This document shows positions 45,650 through 55,233 of a DNA stretch of 64,000 bases, one piece after another. Where the stretch lies: the NCBI RefSeq assembly GCF_026725475.1, contig NZ_CP109965.1, positions 2,356,001 through 2,420,000 on the forward strand, written 5' to 3'. This DNA comes from Catenovulum adriaticum. GTDB taxonomy: Bacteria > Pseudomonadota > Gammaproteobacteria > Enterobacterales > Alteromonadaceae. The notes below the pieces were generated by a model, which was not told the DNA's origin, did not search any database, and saw only the letters and a program-made list of their open reading frames with translations. The translations under genes were made by a program, and so were the position numbers. Every line of letters starts with the position of its first letter. Position 1 is the stretch's first letter.

Positions 45650-46635
45650 TATTTCCGGCATGGCTCGCAAATCCTTTTAAACTCAGTGCGCTTGGTATTT
45701 TGGGTATGAATGAGCGAAACAGTCGTTATATTTCTCAATATAACGACCGTCATTTATATCCACTCGTTGATGATAAGCTAAAAACTAAAAAGTTAATGTT
45801 GCATGCCGAAATAAAAGTGCCGGGGTTAATTGCAACCATTAACCATCAATCGCAAGTTAAGCAGTTGCTACACCACCTCCCTAAAAATCGAGGTTTTGCA
45901 ATTAAACCCGCCAAAGGGAGTGGCGGTAAAGGCATTTTAGTTATCATTAACCAAGATAACGATTTATATGTTAAACCTAATCAGAAAATGCTAAATATGG
46001 AGCAACTCCAACACCACTGCTCAAATATATTAGCTGGACTTTATAGTTTAGGTGGCAACCCTGATGTAGCGATAATTGAAGAGTTGATCGAATTTGATCC
46101 TATGTTTGATGGTTTTAGCCATGAGGGGGTGCCTGATATACGAGTTATCATTTTTCAAGGCTATCCTGTGATGGCTATGATGCGATTATCAACCAAAGAC
46201 TCAGACGGTAAGGCTAATTTACATCAAGGAGCCGTTGGCGTTGGGCTTGATTTAGGTACAGGTAAAGCTTTGCACGCTGTGCAATTTGGGCAACCCATTA
46301 GTCATCATCCAGATACTCAAAAAGCGCTCTCAGAGCTATGTGTTCCCGATTGGCATGAACTTTTATTATTGGCTTCAAGATGTTATGAAGAAACCAACTT
46401 AGGCTATTTAGGCGCAGATATTGTAATAGATAAACAAATTGGTCCACTAGTGTTAGAACTCAATGCCAGACCCGGCTTATCCATTCAAGTTGCCAATGGT
46501 TCTGGTTTAAAACCTAGATTACAGCAGATAGCAAAGATTCAGCACAAGCGAGATGCAAAACATCGCGTGGAGTATGCACAAAAACATTTTGCATCTAAGC
46601 CCGATTTTGATGAAATAGAGCAAGACCCAAATTAA
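45646..46635 (+). CDS. RimK-like ATP-grasp amidoligase
   Basis: Cytosolic ATP-grasp ligase of 329 aa of the alpha-L-glutamate-ligase-like group. The ATP-binding loop is AIKPAKGSGGKGILV. Acidic metal ligands lie in DVAIIEEL, VPDIRVIIF and the end VLELNARPGLSIQVAN. Such enzymes join an amino acid to a carboxylate or peptide through an acyl phosphate. It begins inside the end of the 7TM gene (ATGA) and closes the operon before a terminator. The product is unknown. Confidence 0.85.
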   Translation: MIFPAWLANPFKLSALGILGMNERNSRYISQYNDRHLYPLVDDKLKTKKLMLHAEIKVPGLIATINHQSQVKQLLHHLPKNRGFAIKPAKGSGGKGILVIINQDNDLYVKPNQKMLNMEQLQHHCSNILAGLYSLGGNPDVAIIEELIEFDPMFDGFSHEGVPDIRVIIFQGYPVMAMMRLSTKDSDGKANLHQGAVGVGLDLGTGKALHAVQFGQPISHHPDTQKALSELCVPDWHELLLLASRCYEETNLGYLGADIVIDKQIGPLVLELNARPGLSIQVANGSGLKPRLQQIAKIQHKRDAKHRVEYAQKHFASKPDFDEIEQDPN

Positions 46636-46687
46636 GCTCTAATAAATCGACTAATAAGGGTGCTTATTGGGTGCTTATGAAGTATAA

Positions 46688-46714
46688 AAAGGCTAATTTG
46701 GATTAGCCTTTTTT
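46688..46714. terminator. terminator after the ATP-grasp operon
   Basis: AAAGGCTAAT, loop TTGG, ATTAGCC and a T-run form a clear rho-independent hairpin. The A-run on the left makes it usable in both directions, including for the AsmA-like gene. Confidence 0.85.
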
Positions 46715-46731
46715 GTTGCCTGATTTTTTAT

Positions 46732-49659
46732 TTACTCAGGAAAAAATGACTTACATTTCCCGCCATTAGCTAAATTTGCCGCTTGATTAAATACACTGGA
46801 TAATGGGCTGGTTACTGCGCCTGTTGTAGTACTAAATAATACATCTTTCACTTCGGCAAAAGGACCATCTAAAGTTTGTTTTATATTGGCACAGCCTTCA
46901 TCATTTAAAATACCAAAGCGTAGTTTTTTAAATCTATTTTTAGCTAAATCGACCTTTCCGTACAAACCTAAATGATTGCCTTTAGTTTGAATGTTAGCAC
47001 GGTTTAAGGTTAATACACTGTCTTTTAAATGGCTATCCACTTTAATTTTTTTCATTTTCGTTGAGCCGCTTAATTGTGCTGCGCCCGAACCAAGCTGAGC
47101 AAAGTTCATTGCTACCATGCCTAAAGGTCCAGATACCATAAATGCGCCAACATCAAGTAATGAAGTTTCTTGACTAGAACGAAAGCCATCAATAATTTTA
47201 TCTAGCGCGATCCCTTTTAAATCAAATTCTGATGTTTCCAGTTTAATTTCGCCATCTATGTCTTTAATATCTTTACTGGTGGGTAAAAAGTTAAGTTGAG
47301 TTTGTAAATTACCAGAGATACGACCTTGCGGTTTAATAGGGCTGTCTTTTACAAAAGCCTGAATTCGGTCTAAATTCAAATTTTTCCAATCAATGTTTGC
47401 AACACTATTTAATTTTTCGTTATTGGTCGTTAATTTGCTGTTTGCAATTAAATGCCCACCATCTAACTGAAAGCCCGATTGATTAACTTCAATACCTTGA
47501 TCTAACGTTGTAACATTCAGTGCGATTGAATCAACAATAGATGATAAATACGTCAACTCATCTAATTTTAATTTCATGTTACTACCAGACTTTAATGTTT
47601 CTAATGCTAGCATTTTATGAGCTTGTACAAGTGGTAAGTGATCTAATTCAAATGAAAATTGCTTAGCCGCAAACCAAACTTTGTTTTGCTCTGGGTCGAG
47701 CAACTCAAGGTTTACATTATTAATTGAAATAGCATTAACGATTAATGATTCTATAGCTTCAATTTCGTCAGTTTGCTTAGATGAATTGTCTACCGCTTCA
47801 GGTTCATTTGATTCCGCTTGTGCTGGGTTTTCTGACTCACTTGCTGATGAAGATTTAGGTTGTGCCAATTTAACCTGTGCTGAAATATTTTTAGCTGTAA
47901 ATGAATTTAAATTAACCACATAAGGTGCAATATAAGTTGCATCTGCGGTAACACTCAGTTCACCGCCTAAAAGTTCAGAGTCAAGTTGCACCAAATCAAC
48001 TTTCCCTTCTGCGACACTCGCTTTGGCAATAAATTGTTTAGCTTGATAATCCAATGCATTGAGTTGTTCAATGCTTAACTCAATTTGGCTATTAATTTTA
48101 TCTAACATAAAGCGCTTATTTTGAGTTAATTGGGTTTGTTTAAGGGCAACGCTCAAGTTTTTAATTTGCACTTTTTGCTCATCGCGCACCAAGGTTGCGT
48201 TAAATTTATTTACGCCAATATACTCAACCTTTACATCAAAAGGCACTTCGATAGATAATTGCTGGTTTCCCTCAGCCTGAGTTCCCTTGGATGATCCTGG
48301 TTTTGGGTCAGGCTTTGCTTCACTTTCTGGCGAATCAGCCGATTGTGCAGCAGTTTCATTTAATGCTTGTTCAGAGCTCGATTGACTCACCTGATCTTCA
48401 TTTTGTGTTGATTCATCTGTTTGTGTCGCGCCAAGCTCAGCTTTTGCTGAATCTGCATTAAGCTCTAATTCAACTTCAGCTAAATTCATTTTCTGAACCG
48501 TCAGTTGACCAGACTGCGTTTGATTCAAGTCTAATTGCAGCTCTAAATCGTTTAATTTAGCCAAACTATGAAAACCGGGGGTTATATCAATATGATCAGA
48601 CTCAGCTTGCGTTGCTTCACGTTGGCTAACTTGCGCAAGTTTTAGTGCTAACTGACCTTTAAGCTTAGCTAAAATAAACTGCTTATTATCGGTTACCGCC
48701 CAATCAGTTAAATCAACTGATAGCTGCTTCGCGTGAACCGTTTGTAATCCATGTTTTAATTCAAGATTGGCTTGTTGCACTTTAGCTTGCTGAATAAACA
48801 AATCAATCGGTAGTTCTATTAGATCGGCTGCCACTTCTTTACTTTTAACTTTCACTTCCTCACTCACTTCTTCAACGACATTTTGCGAGGCTTCTTCTAT
48901 TTTGCCCAAATCAACTAAAGCATCAAGCTGCTGTAAATTAAAAGATTGCAAAGTAACTTGGCTGGGTTTGGTTTGGTTTATATCTATACGGATATCCGTT
49001 TTAGCAAATGCCAGTTCGATTTTCGCATTGTCTCGTGTATTTTTAAGATCTTGTACCATCAACTCGACGTTATCTGATTTAATTTCAACGAGCCCTTTAA
49101 CTTGATTTAAATCAAACACACCATCATGCAACAAACTAAAGTTGCTCAGTTTTACTTGAACCGCTTCAGCTTTAATATTTCCAGTTTGAGCCTCAAAATC
49201 TAATTTAACTGGCAAAACGACTAATTCATCTAATTCAACCACTGAGATAGGTAACGCTTTATTTTCTTCTTCATTAGGCTCTGGTTGTTCTTTTGCTAAA
49301 GCACTAATTAAATCGTTAATCCCTTGTTCAGAAAAATCTAACGTAACATCGTTAATTCCAAGTACCTCAACAAGTACCTTTTGCTTAATCAAAGCAGGAA
49401 TATTAACATTTAGCTTTACGTGCTCAATGCGCGCCGATTGAGCAAACTCATCTTGATAATTAAATCCGTCCACAATCACTAAACCTGGCTGCAAAAAGCT
49501 ATGCTCTAAGTGTTTAATTGTTAAAGTGTAAGGCGCATTTTGGTTAACATCGTCTAAAATACTTTGCACAATTGGCGTGCGATCAATCAACTTATCAGCT
49601 AATACAAACACAAAAATAAAAATAATAATGCCAATTGAAAGTTTATAACGAGTCTTCAC
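46732..49659 (-). CDS. AsmA-like envelope protein
   Basis: Inner-membrane anchored periplasmic protein of 975 aa. One N-terminal helix (~7-22), then long repeated beta-rich AsmA/DUF748-type segments, and a C-terminal AsmA region including IKPQGRISGNLQTQLNF and FDLKGIALDKIIDGFR. Two low-complexity linkers rich in Ser, Gln and Glu (~410-465 and ~605-635) separate the parts. AsmA-like proteins are bridge-type lipid carriers between the membranes. The GTG at 49659 has AAGGA about 8 bases upstream. Confidence 0.78.
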   Translation of the reverse strand: MKTRYKLSIGIIIFIFVFVLADKLIDRTPIVQSILDDVNQNAPYTLTIKHLEHSFLQPGLVIVDGFNYQDEFAQSARIEHVKLNVNIPALIKQKVLVEVLGINDVTLDFSEQGINDLISALAKEQPEPNEEENKALPISVVELDELVVLPVKLDFEAQTGNIKAEAVQVKLSNFSLLHDGVFDLNQVKGLVEIKSDNVELMVQDLKNTRDNAKIELAFAKTDIRIDINQTKPSQVTLQSFNLQQLDALVDLGKIEEASQNVVEEVSEEVKVKSKEVAADLIELPIDLFIQQAKVQQANLELKHGLQTVHAKQLSVDLTDWAVTDNKQFILAKLKGQLALKLAQVSQREATQAESDHIDITPGFHSLAKLNDLELQLDLNQTQSGQLTVQKMNLAEVELELNADSAKAELGATQTDESTQNEDQVSQSSSEQALNETAAQSADSPESEAKPDPKPGSSKGTQAEGNQQLSIEVPFDVKVEYIGVNKFNATLVRDEQKVQIKNLSVALKQTQLTQNKRFMLDKINSQIELSIEQLNALDYQAKQFIAKASVAEGKVDLVQLDSELLGGELSVTADATYIAPYVVNLNSFTAKNISAQVKLAQPKSSSASESENPAQAESNEPEAVDNSSKQTDEIEAIESLIVNAISINNVNLELLDPEQNKVWFAAKQFSFELDHLPLVQAHKMLALETLKSGSNMKLKLDELTYLSSIVDSIALNVTTLDQGIEVNQSGFQLDGGHLIANSKLTTNNEKLNSVANIDWKNLNLDRIQAFVKDSPIKPQGRISGNLQTQLNFLPTSKDIKDIDGEIKLETSEFDLKGIALDKIIDGFRSSQETSLLDVGAFMVSGPLGMVAMNFAQLGSGAAQLSGSTKMKKIKVDSHLKDSVLTLNRANIQTKGNHLGLYGKVDLAKNRFKKLRFGILNDEGCANIKQTLDGPFAEVKDVLFSTTTGAVTSPLSSVFNQAANLANGGKCKSFFPE

Positions 49660-49820
49660 GTAAAATCCTTATGTTGGTGACACTGTGCTGAAAATGAAAA
49701 GAGCCGCGTTTATTCTAAAGAATTAAAATGACAACTAAAACAGCGACTCTACAATCAATTGCGTAAGCTTGATTATCTAAAAGATAGCAGATGTGGAAAG
49801 GGATGAAGCACGAACATGGA

Positions 49821-50330
49821 TCATTTTAGCTTTTTCTCGTCGTCTTTCCGTTCAAATTCACCTTCAATAACAGTGCTGTCATCTTTTGAATGAGTTTGAT
49901 GCGAATTAAAAGGAGAGCCAGAATGCTGCTGAAAGCCCGCATGATTTTGATAAGTAAAATGCTGAGCTTTCATTTGTTGGCTAAGTTGCTTAACTAAAAC
50001 ATGGGCAAAAGGTTTACGAGTAAGTGGAATTGTCATTAATAAGCCAATACCATCGGTAATAAAACCTGGGGTCACTAATAAAATACCAGCAACTAGTATC
50101 ATAATACCTTCCGTTATAGATTCGGCTGGCAATTCGCCCATTGCGGTTTTTTGTTTGATTTCAGCTAAAGCTGCGATTCCTTGAGCTCTAACCAGTTGAG
50201 CGCCTACTATAGCAGTAAAAATTACGATAGCTAAGGTTGTCCAACCGCCAATTGCATCACCTACTTCAAGCAACACGCTTATTTCTAAAATAGGCAAGAC
50301 AACAAATAAAATAAATAATTTAAAAAACAT
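49821..50330 (-). CDS. fxsA: FxsA family membrane protein
   Basis: Inner-membrane protein of 169 aa with two to three helices. Motifs FVVLPILEISVLLEVGDAIG and VGAQLVRAQG, followed by AGILLVTPGFITDGIGLLM, are the FxsA signature. In E. coli FxsA overproduction relieves F-factor exclusion of phage T7; its normal role is unclear. The tail is polar and charged. Divergent from cutA, a common gammaproteobacterial pairing. Confidence 0.9.
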   Translation of the reverse strand: MFFKLFILFVVLPILEISVLLEVGDAIGGWTTLAIVIFTAIVGAQLVRAQGIAALAEIKQKTAMGELPAESITEGIMILVAGILLVTPGFITDGIGLLMTIPLTRKPFAHVLVKQLSQQMKAQHFTYQNHAGFQQHSGSPFNSHQTHSKDDSTVIEGEFERKDDEKKLK

Positions 50331-50459
50331 AATTCACTCTTCGCTAGTATTAACTTATATATATGGTAACTAATGAACAAAACTTCAAGTCTACCGTCTA
50401 TATGACTAATACATTTAAAAATCGTTTAGACGAAAATGAAATAAGGAATATATAATATC

Positions 50460-50786
50460 ATGACTGATTTTGTTCAAGTCAATATAAGCTGCCCAGATGT
50501 AGACGTTGCAAACACAATAGCGACAACCTTAGTAAACGATAAATTAGCTGCTTGTACACAATTATTAGCCCCTATTACTTCAACTTATCAGTGGCAAGGA
50601 CAAGTTGAAACCAACACTGAGTATTTATTACTCGCCAAAACGCATCATAGTTTGTTTAGTCGCCTTGAAGACAAAGTCAAACAAATACATCCTTACCAAG
50701 TGCCAGAAATTATCGCTTGCCCGATTCAACAAGTATCAGATGATTACCGAACTTGGCTGGCTAACAGTTGTCTAATAGCTGAATAA
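50460..50786 (+). CDS. cutA: divalent cation tolerance protein CutA
   Basis: Small trimeric ferredoxin-like protein of 108 aa. Motifs AACTQLLAPITSTYQWQG and the end YQVPEIIACPIQQVS are diagnostic. It was linked to copper tolerance in E. coli, though its molecular role is unsettled. The start ATG at 50460 has AAGGA about 12 bases upstream. Confidence 0.93.
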   Translation: MTDFVQVNISCPDVDVANTIATTLVNDKLAACTQLLAPITSTYQWQGQVETNTEYLLLAKTHHSLFSRLEDKVKQIHPYQVPEIIACPIQQVSDDYRTWLANSCLIAE

Positions 50787-51000
50787 ATAAACCGTTCTAG
50801 CTCCAACTTTACAACTGAGGGAAAAATCGGCAAAAAGCGGGGTATTTTCGCCAATTTTGCAAAGAAGTAACTGGTTAGACCATTTTTTTTGAAATTATCG
50901 TTTTAAATTGCGTCAGATTCTTCTATAGTTAGGGAAATTTCTAACTTCGCCTCGTTTTCACCGAAGTTAACTGATAAATTAGCCTAAAAGTTAAAGAAAC

Positions 51001-51447
51001 ATGCAAAACAGTCATAAAAAAGTACTTTTACTCAACGGTCCCAATTTAAACATGCTGGGTAAGCGTGAACCTGAAATTTATGGCCACGAAACCTTAGATG
51101 ACATTGTAGCGCAACTTCAGCAACAAGCTGAAACGTTCAATATAGAACTTACTCACGTTCAATCAAATGCCGAACACCAATTAATTGACGCGATTCATCA
51201 GGCTCACCAAAAAATCGATTTTATTATTATTAACCCAGCAGCCTTTACACATACTAGTGTAGCGTTAAGAGACGCACTGCTCGCGGTTAGCATCCCCTTT
51301 ATCGAAGTGCATTTGTCCAATGTACATCAACGAGAAAGTTTTAGACATCATTCGTACTTTTCTGATGTAGCTCAAGCTGTGATATGCGGTTTAGGCCATC
51401 AGGGATACTTTTACGCACTCGATGCTGCGCATCGAACTATCAAATAA
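51001..51447 (+). CDS. aroQ: type II 3-dehydroquinate dehydratase
   Basis: Shikimate pathway enzyme of 148 aa making 3-dehydroshikimate. The N-terminal NGPNLNMLGKREPEIYG contains the catalytic Arg/Tyr, HVQSNAEHQLI the substrate loop, INPAAFTHTSVALRDAL the Asn/His site, and EVHLSNVHQRESFRHHS the last active-site loop. First gene of the standard aroQ-accB-accC-prmA order; accB begins 37 bp downstream. Confidence 0.97.
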   Translation: MQNSHKKVLLLNGPNLNMLGKREPEIYGHETLDDIVAQLQQQAETFNIELTHVQSNAEHQLIDAIHQAHQKIDFIIINPAAFTHTSVALRDALLAVSIPFIEVHLSNVHQRESFRHHSYFSDVAQAVICGLGHQGYFYALDAAHRTIK

Positions 51448-51484
51448 TGACCATTGCAAAACAAATTAAAGAGAGAGCAAAATT

Positions 51485-51940
51485 ATGGCTATGGATATTC
51501 GAAAAATCAAAAAACTAATTGAATTAGTTGAAGAATCTGGTATTTCAGAATTAGAAATTACCGAAGGTGAAGAAGCAGTACGCATTAGCCGTGCGGCTCC
51601 AATTGCACAGTTTAACCAACCAATGCAATATGCACCCGCTCCTGCAGCTCCAGCAGCGCCTGCACCTGCGGCACCACCAGCTGAAGCAGCGCCTGCTGCA
51701 CCAGCAGGTCATGAAGTAAAATCACCTATGGTAGGTTCTTTCTACGCGGCTTCTAAACCTGGCGCTGCACCTTTTGTGAGCGTAGGCGACACAGTAAACG
51801 TTGGTGATACTTTATGTATTATCGAAGCGATGAAAATGATGAATGAAATCACAGCCGACAAAGCGGGCGTTGTTAAGTCAATTTTAGCTGAAAACGGCGA
51901 CGCAATTGAATTTGAACAGCCACTATTCATTATTGGCTAA
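51485..51940 (+). CDS. accB: biotin carboxyl carrier protein of acetyl-CoA carboxylase
   Basis: BCCP of 151 aa. N-terminal docking segment DIRKIKKLIELVEESGI, an Ala/Pro-rich flexible linker (~45-75), and a C-terminal biotinyl domain with EAMKMMNE; Lys117 is the biotinylated residue. Two near ATGs (51485 and 51491) are possible starts. It carries carboxybiotin between AccC and the carboxyltransferase for malonyl-CoA synthesis. Confidence 0.97.
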   Translation: MAMDIRKIKKLIELVEESGISELEITEGEEAVRISRAAPIAQFNQPMQYAPAPAAPAAPAPAAPPAEAAPAAPAGHEVKSPMVGSFYAASKPGAAPFVSVGDTVNVGDTLCIIEAMKMMNEITADKAGVVKSILAENGDAIEFEQPLFIIG

Positions 51941-51954
51941 GAGGTTTGTGACTC

Positions 51955-53304
51955 ATGTTAGATAAAGTATTAATTGCTAACCGAGGTGAAATTGCATTGC
52001 GTATTTTACGTGCATGTAAAGAGCTCGGTATAAAAACAGTTGCAGTTCATTCTGTTGCTGATCGTGAGTTAAAACACGTTTTACTCGCTGATGAAACGAT
52101 TTGTATTGGTAAAGCGCCTGCCAATGAAAGCTATTTAAATATTCCAAGAATTATCGCGGCTGCTGAAGTAACAGACTCAGTTGCAATTCACCCTGGTTAT
52201 GGTTTTTTATCTGAAAATGCTGGTTTTGCTGAGCAAGTTGAAAAAAGTGGCTTTATTTTTATTGGCCCTACCGCCGACTCCATTCGCTTAATGGGCGATA
52301 AAGTTTCTGCTATAAATGCCATGAAAAAAGCGGGTGTACCTTGTGTTCCAGGTTCTGATGGTCCATTAGGTGATGATGCGCAAAAAAATATCCAAATTGC
52401 AAAACGCATTGGCTATCCGGTTATCATTAAAGCAGCTGGCGGCGGTGGTGGTCGTGGTATGCGTGTTGTTCGTGCTGAAGCTGATTTAATAAAATCAATT
52501 GAGCTAACCAAACAAGAAGCTGGCGCAGCATTTAATAATGATGTGGTTTACATGGAAAAATTCCTTGAAAACCCACGCCATGTTGAAGTTCAAGTGTTAT
52601 CCGACGGCCAAGGCAGTGCTATTCATTTAGGTGAGCGTGACTGTTCAATGCAACGCCGCCACCAAAAAGTAGTAGAAGAAGCACCTGCACCAGGCATTAC
52701 TGAAGAAATGCGCAAATTTATTGGTGATAGATGTCGCCGCGCTTGTGTTGAAATTGGCTACCGTGGTGCTGGCACATTCGAATTTTTATTCGAAAACGGC
52801 GAATTCTACTTTATTGAAATGAATACGCGTATCCAAGTTGAGCACCCTGTTACAGAAATGATTTCTGGTGTTGATTTGATCAAGGAGCAGTTAAAAATTG
52901 CTGCAGGTCAGCCACTATCTATCACTCAGGAAGAAATCAAATTTCATGGCCATGCAATTGAATGTCGTATCAATGCAGAAGACCCTGATACCTTTATGCC
53001 ATGCCCGGGAAAAATCAACCGATTCCATTCTCCGGGTGGTTTAGGCGTTCGTTGGGACTCACACATTTATGCAGGCTACAGTGTGCCTCCTAACTATGAT
53101 TCAATGATAGGTAAACTCATTACTTATGGGGAAAATCGCGGCATTGCTATTGCTCGTATGCAAAATGCATTAAACGAACTTGTCGTTGAAGGGATCAAAA
53201 CAAACGTACCTTTACATAAAGAAATTTTAAAAGACGAAAATTTCCAAAATGGTGGTACTAACATCCACTACCTAGAGAAAAAATTGGGTATTGGCGGTCA
53301 TTAA
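51955..53304 (+). CDS. accC: biotin carboxylase subunit of acetyl-CoA carboxylase
   Basis: ATP-grasp biotin carboxylase of 449 aa. N-terminal KVLIANRGEIALRILRAC, glycine-rich ATP loop AAGGGGGRGMRVV, and FIEMNTRIQVEHPVTEM active-site segment. It carboxylates biotin on AccB. It starts 14 bp after accB and ends before a strong terminator. Confidence 0.98.
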   Translation: MLDKVLIANRGEIALRILRACKELGIKTVAVHSVADRELKHVLLADETICIGKAPANESYLNIPRIIAAAEVTDSVAIHPGYGFLSENAGFAEQVEKSGFIFIGPTADSIRLMGDKVSAINAMKKAGVPCVPGSDGPLGDDAQKNIQIAKRIGYPVIIKAAGGGGGRGMRVVRAEADLIKSIELTKQEAGAAFNNDVVYMEKFLENPRHVEVQVLSDGQGSAIHLGERDCSMQRRHQKVVEEAPAPGITEEMRKFIGDRCRRACVEIGYRGAGTFEFLFENGEFYFIEMNTRIQVEHPVTEMISGVDLIKEQLKIAAGQPLSITQEEIKFHGHAIECRINAEDPDTFMPCPGKINRFHSPGGLGVRWDSHIYAGYSVPPNYDSMIGKLITYGENRGIAIARMQNALNELVVEGIKTNVPLHKEILKDENFQNGGTNIHYLEKKLGIGGH

Positions 53305-53324
53305 TCCGTTACAATCCTAACAGC

Positions 53325-53354
53325 AAAAAAGCCGAAACCTGTTTCGGCTTTTTT
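53325..53354 (+). terminator. terminator after accC
   Basis: GCCGAAAC/CT/GTTTCGGC, an 8-bp perfect stem, with an A-run before and TTTTTT after. It separates accBC from prmA. Confidence 0.9.
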
Positions 53355-53395
53355 ATTTGTGTTTACCATTCCTCCATTTATGATAGGTTACTGCC

Positions 53396-54274
53396 ATGCC
53401 TTGGATTCAAATCCGCTACACCACAAATAAACAAAATGCAGACTTAATCTCTGACGAAATGATAGAGCTAGGCGCATTTTCTGTTACCTTTTTAGATGCT
53501 CAAGACACCCCAATTTATGAACCTAAACCAGGTGATTTTTTACTATGGGATGAAACGATAGCCATTGGCTTATTTGATGCTGAAATCAATCCAGAGCAAA
53601 TAATTGAGCAACTTAAACAGTTCCCATTTGGACAAAACGGCGAATATAAGGTTGAGCAATTAGAAGATAAAGATTGGATCAGAGAATGGATGGACAGCTT
53701 TGAACCTATTCAATTCGGGCAACGATTATGGATTTGCCCAAGTTGGTGTGATATTCCTGAACCCGATGCTGTTAATATTATATTAGACCCGGGTTTAGCC
53801 TTTGGTACTGGTACTCATCCAACTACCTCTTTATGTTTAAAATGGTTAGATAAACACGTGCAAGCTAATAACACACTTGTCGATTTTGGCTGTGGTTCAG
53901 GTATTTTAGCCGTTGCAGGTTTAAAGCTTGGGGTTAAACACGCCATCGGCATTGATATTGATCCTCAAGCGATTCAAGCCTCTTTAGCTAACGCTGAGCG
54001 CAATCAAGTTGCTGATAAAATTGATTTATATTTGCCAGAAAACCAGCCTGAAACGCAAGCTGATTTAGTGGTTGCCAATATTCTATCGGGGCCATTAAAA
54101 GAGCTAGCACCTATTATCCAAGCTTATGTTAAACCACAAGGTAAGCTGGCACTATCTGGATTACTAGAAAGCCAAGCTCAGGCTATTTGCGATATTTACC
54201 AGCAATGGTTCGATTTAGATCCAGTTGAAATTGAAGGCGATTGGTGTCGTGTGTCTGGTGTGAAAAAAGCTTAA
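53396..54274 (+). CDS. prmA: ribosomal protein L11 methyltransferase
   Basis: PrmA of 292 aa trimethylates L11 with SAM. N-terminal substrate domain MPWIQIRYTT, then the methyltransferase core with LAFGTGTHPTTSLCL, LVDFGCGSGILAVAG and VVANILSGPLKELAP. The next genes are convergent. ATG at 53396 at the family N-terminus. Confidence 0.96.
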   Translation: MPWIQIRYTTNKQNADLISDEMIELGAFSVTFLDAQDTPIYEPKPGDFLLWDETIAIGLFDAEINPEQIIEQLKQFPFGQNGEYKVEQLEDKDWIREWMDSFEPIQFGQRLWICPSWCDIPEPDAVNIILDPGLAFGTGTHPTTSLCLKWLDKHVQANNTLVDFGCGSGILAVAGLKLGVKHAIGIDIDPQAIQASLANAERNQVADKIDLYLPENQPETQADLVVANILSGPLKELAPIIQAYVKPQGKLALSGLLESQAQAICDIYQQWFDLDPVEIEGDWCRVSGVKKA

Positions 54275-54302
54275 TTAATCTTAACTCGGGTTAAATTAGT
54301 GA

Positions 54303-54656
54303 TTACAAAAGCTCTTTAATACTCTGATATAACTTAATTGCTTCTTGCTCGGTCAAGCCAACAGAGCTAGCAGCTTCGCCGATACTAGACGATATCCGCA
54401 CCGAATCTAAGTTAGGTTCGGCTTCACTTTTTTTCTCGTCTTGTGGATTTGCAAATAAGCTATCTTGTCTGGCTTGATTAAGCTGCTCGTTTTGCTGTAA
54501 TAGCTTAGCTTGAGGAGATAACTCAACTTGCTCAGTTAAAGGCTGAGCATTCACGACGTTTGACGATGCAGATACACTCTGAACTTGTGTGGCAGGCTGA
54601 TATAATCCAGTCTGTAAACCAGAGTTAATAAAGCCGGGCTGAGTCATGTCGACCAT
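54303..54656 (-). CDS. small Gln/Ser-rich protein, unknown
   Basis: Not recognised; 117 aa. It is polar and low in hydrophobic residues, with no signal peptide or helix spanning the membrane. The first 90 residues look disordered, rich in Gln, Ser and Asn. The C-terminus SVGLTEQEAIKLYQSIKELL is a likely amphipathic helix and the most conserved-looking part. The ATG at 54656 has GAGG seven bases upstream. It lies 55 bp after the next minus-strand gene, probably one transcript. A flagellum/motility link is only a guess from the YjfB-like neighbour. Confidence 0.6.
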   Translation of the reverse strand: MVDMTQPGFINSGLQTGLYQPATQVQSVSASSNVVNAQPLTEQVELSPQAKLLQQNEQLNQARQDSLFANPQDEKKSEAEPNLDSVRISSSIGEAASSVGLTEQEAIKLYQSIKELL

Positions 54657-54711
54657 AATCAAACCTCATTCAATTATTGATTTAATTATAGCCAAACGCT
54701 TAAATTTAGCC

Positions 54712-55035
54712 TTAATGCATTTGCGTCTTGTCAGATATAGCTTCAAAAAATTTAGCTTGAGTGGAAAAAATAATTTCCAACTGCTGAACAATTCTTGCCA
54801 AATCATCTTTTGGAATATCAGTTTGCCCTTGTCCAATTAAATCATGGAAGTGCGAAGCCATTTCTTCTACATAAGGTAAAAATTTATCAGAACGGGTTGC
54901 GAAACCTTCACTAAAAATAGCACTAAATTTGCCTTTCCCTTGAGTTTTAAGTTCCTCAATAAGCTTATCGCAATCAACTGCTTGTTGATGCGCTAACGCG
55001 ATATTTTGTCTGATGGTTTCTATTACATTTTGCAA
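54712..55035 (-). CDS. small helical cytoplasmic protein, unknown
   Basis: Unrecognised all-helical protein of 107 aa. KGKFSAIFSEGFATRSDKF followed by PYVEEMASHFHDL looks like a conserved core. Small proteins of this type in Alteromonadales are sometimes labelled prephenate dehydrogenase, but no Rossmann motif or catalytic residue is present, so I do not use that name. Translation appears to start at a TTG (55035) with GGAG eight bases upstream. Confidence 0.6.
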   Translation of the reverse strand: MQNVIETIRQNIALAHQQAVDCDKLIEELKTQGKGKFSAIFSEGFATRSDKFLPYVEEMASHFHDLIGQGQTDIPKDDLARIVQQLEIIFSTQAKFFEAISDKTQMH

Positions 55036-55233
55036 ACTGATTCTCCGCTAATTAAAACTTAAATCCTATTATACCCAAGTCATACGTGGGGATCACTTGA
55101 GCGTGTAAAAAAATATATAAAATTGAATAATAAAACCTAAAGTCTTGCCGCTTATTGCCGATAAGCTTTGTGAGGGTAATTCTGCTCTCGTTATACCAGA
55201 GCAATTTTGCTCGATGTTGTATTGGAGGTCCTA

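Noticed and set aside
51742..51930. 62-codon minus-strand frame
   Set aside because: Antisense to the biotinyl domain of accB.
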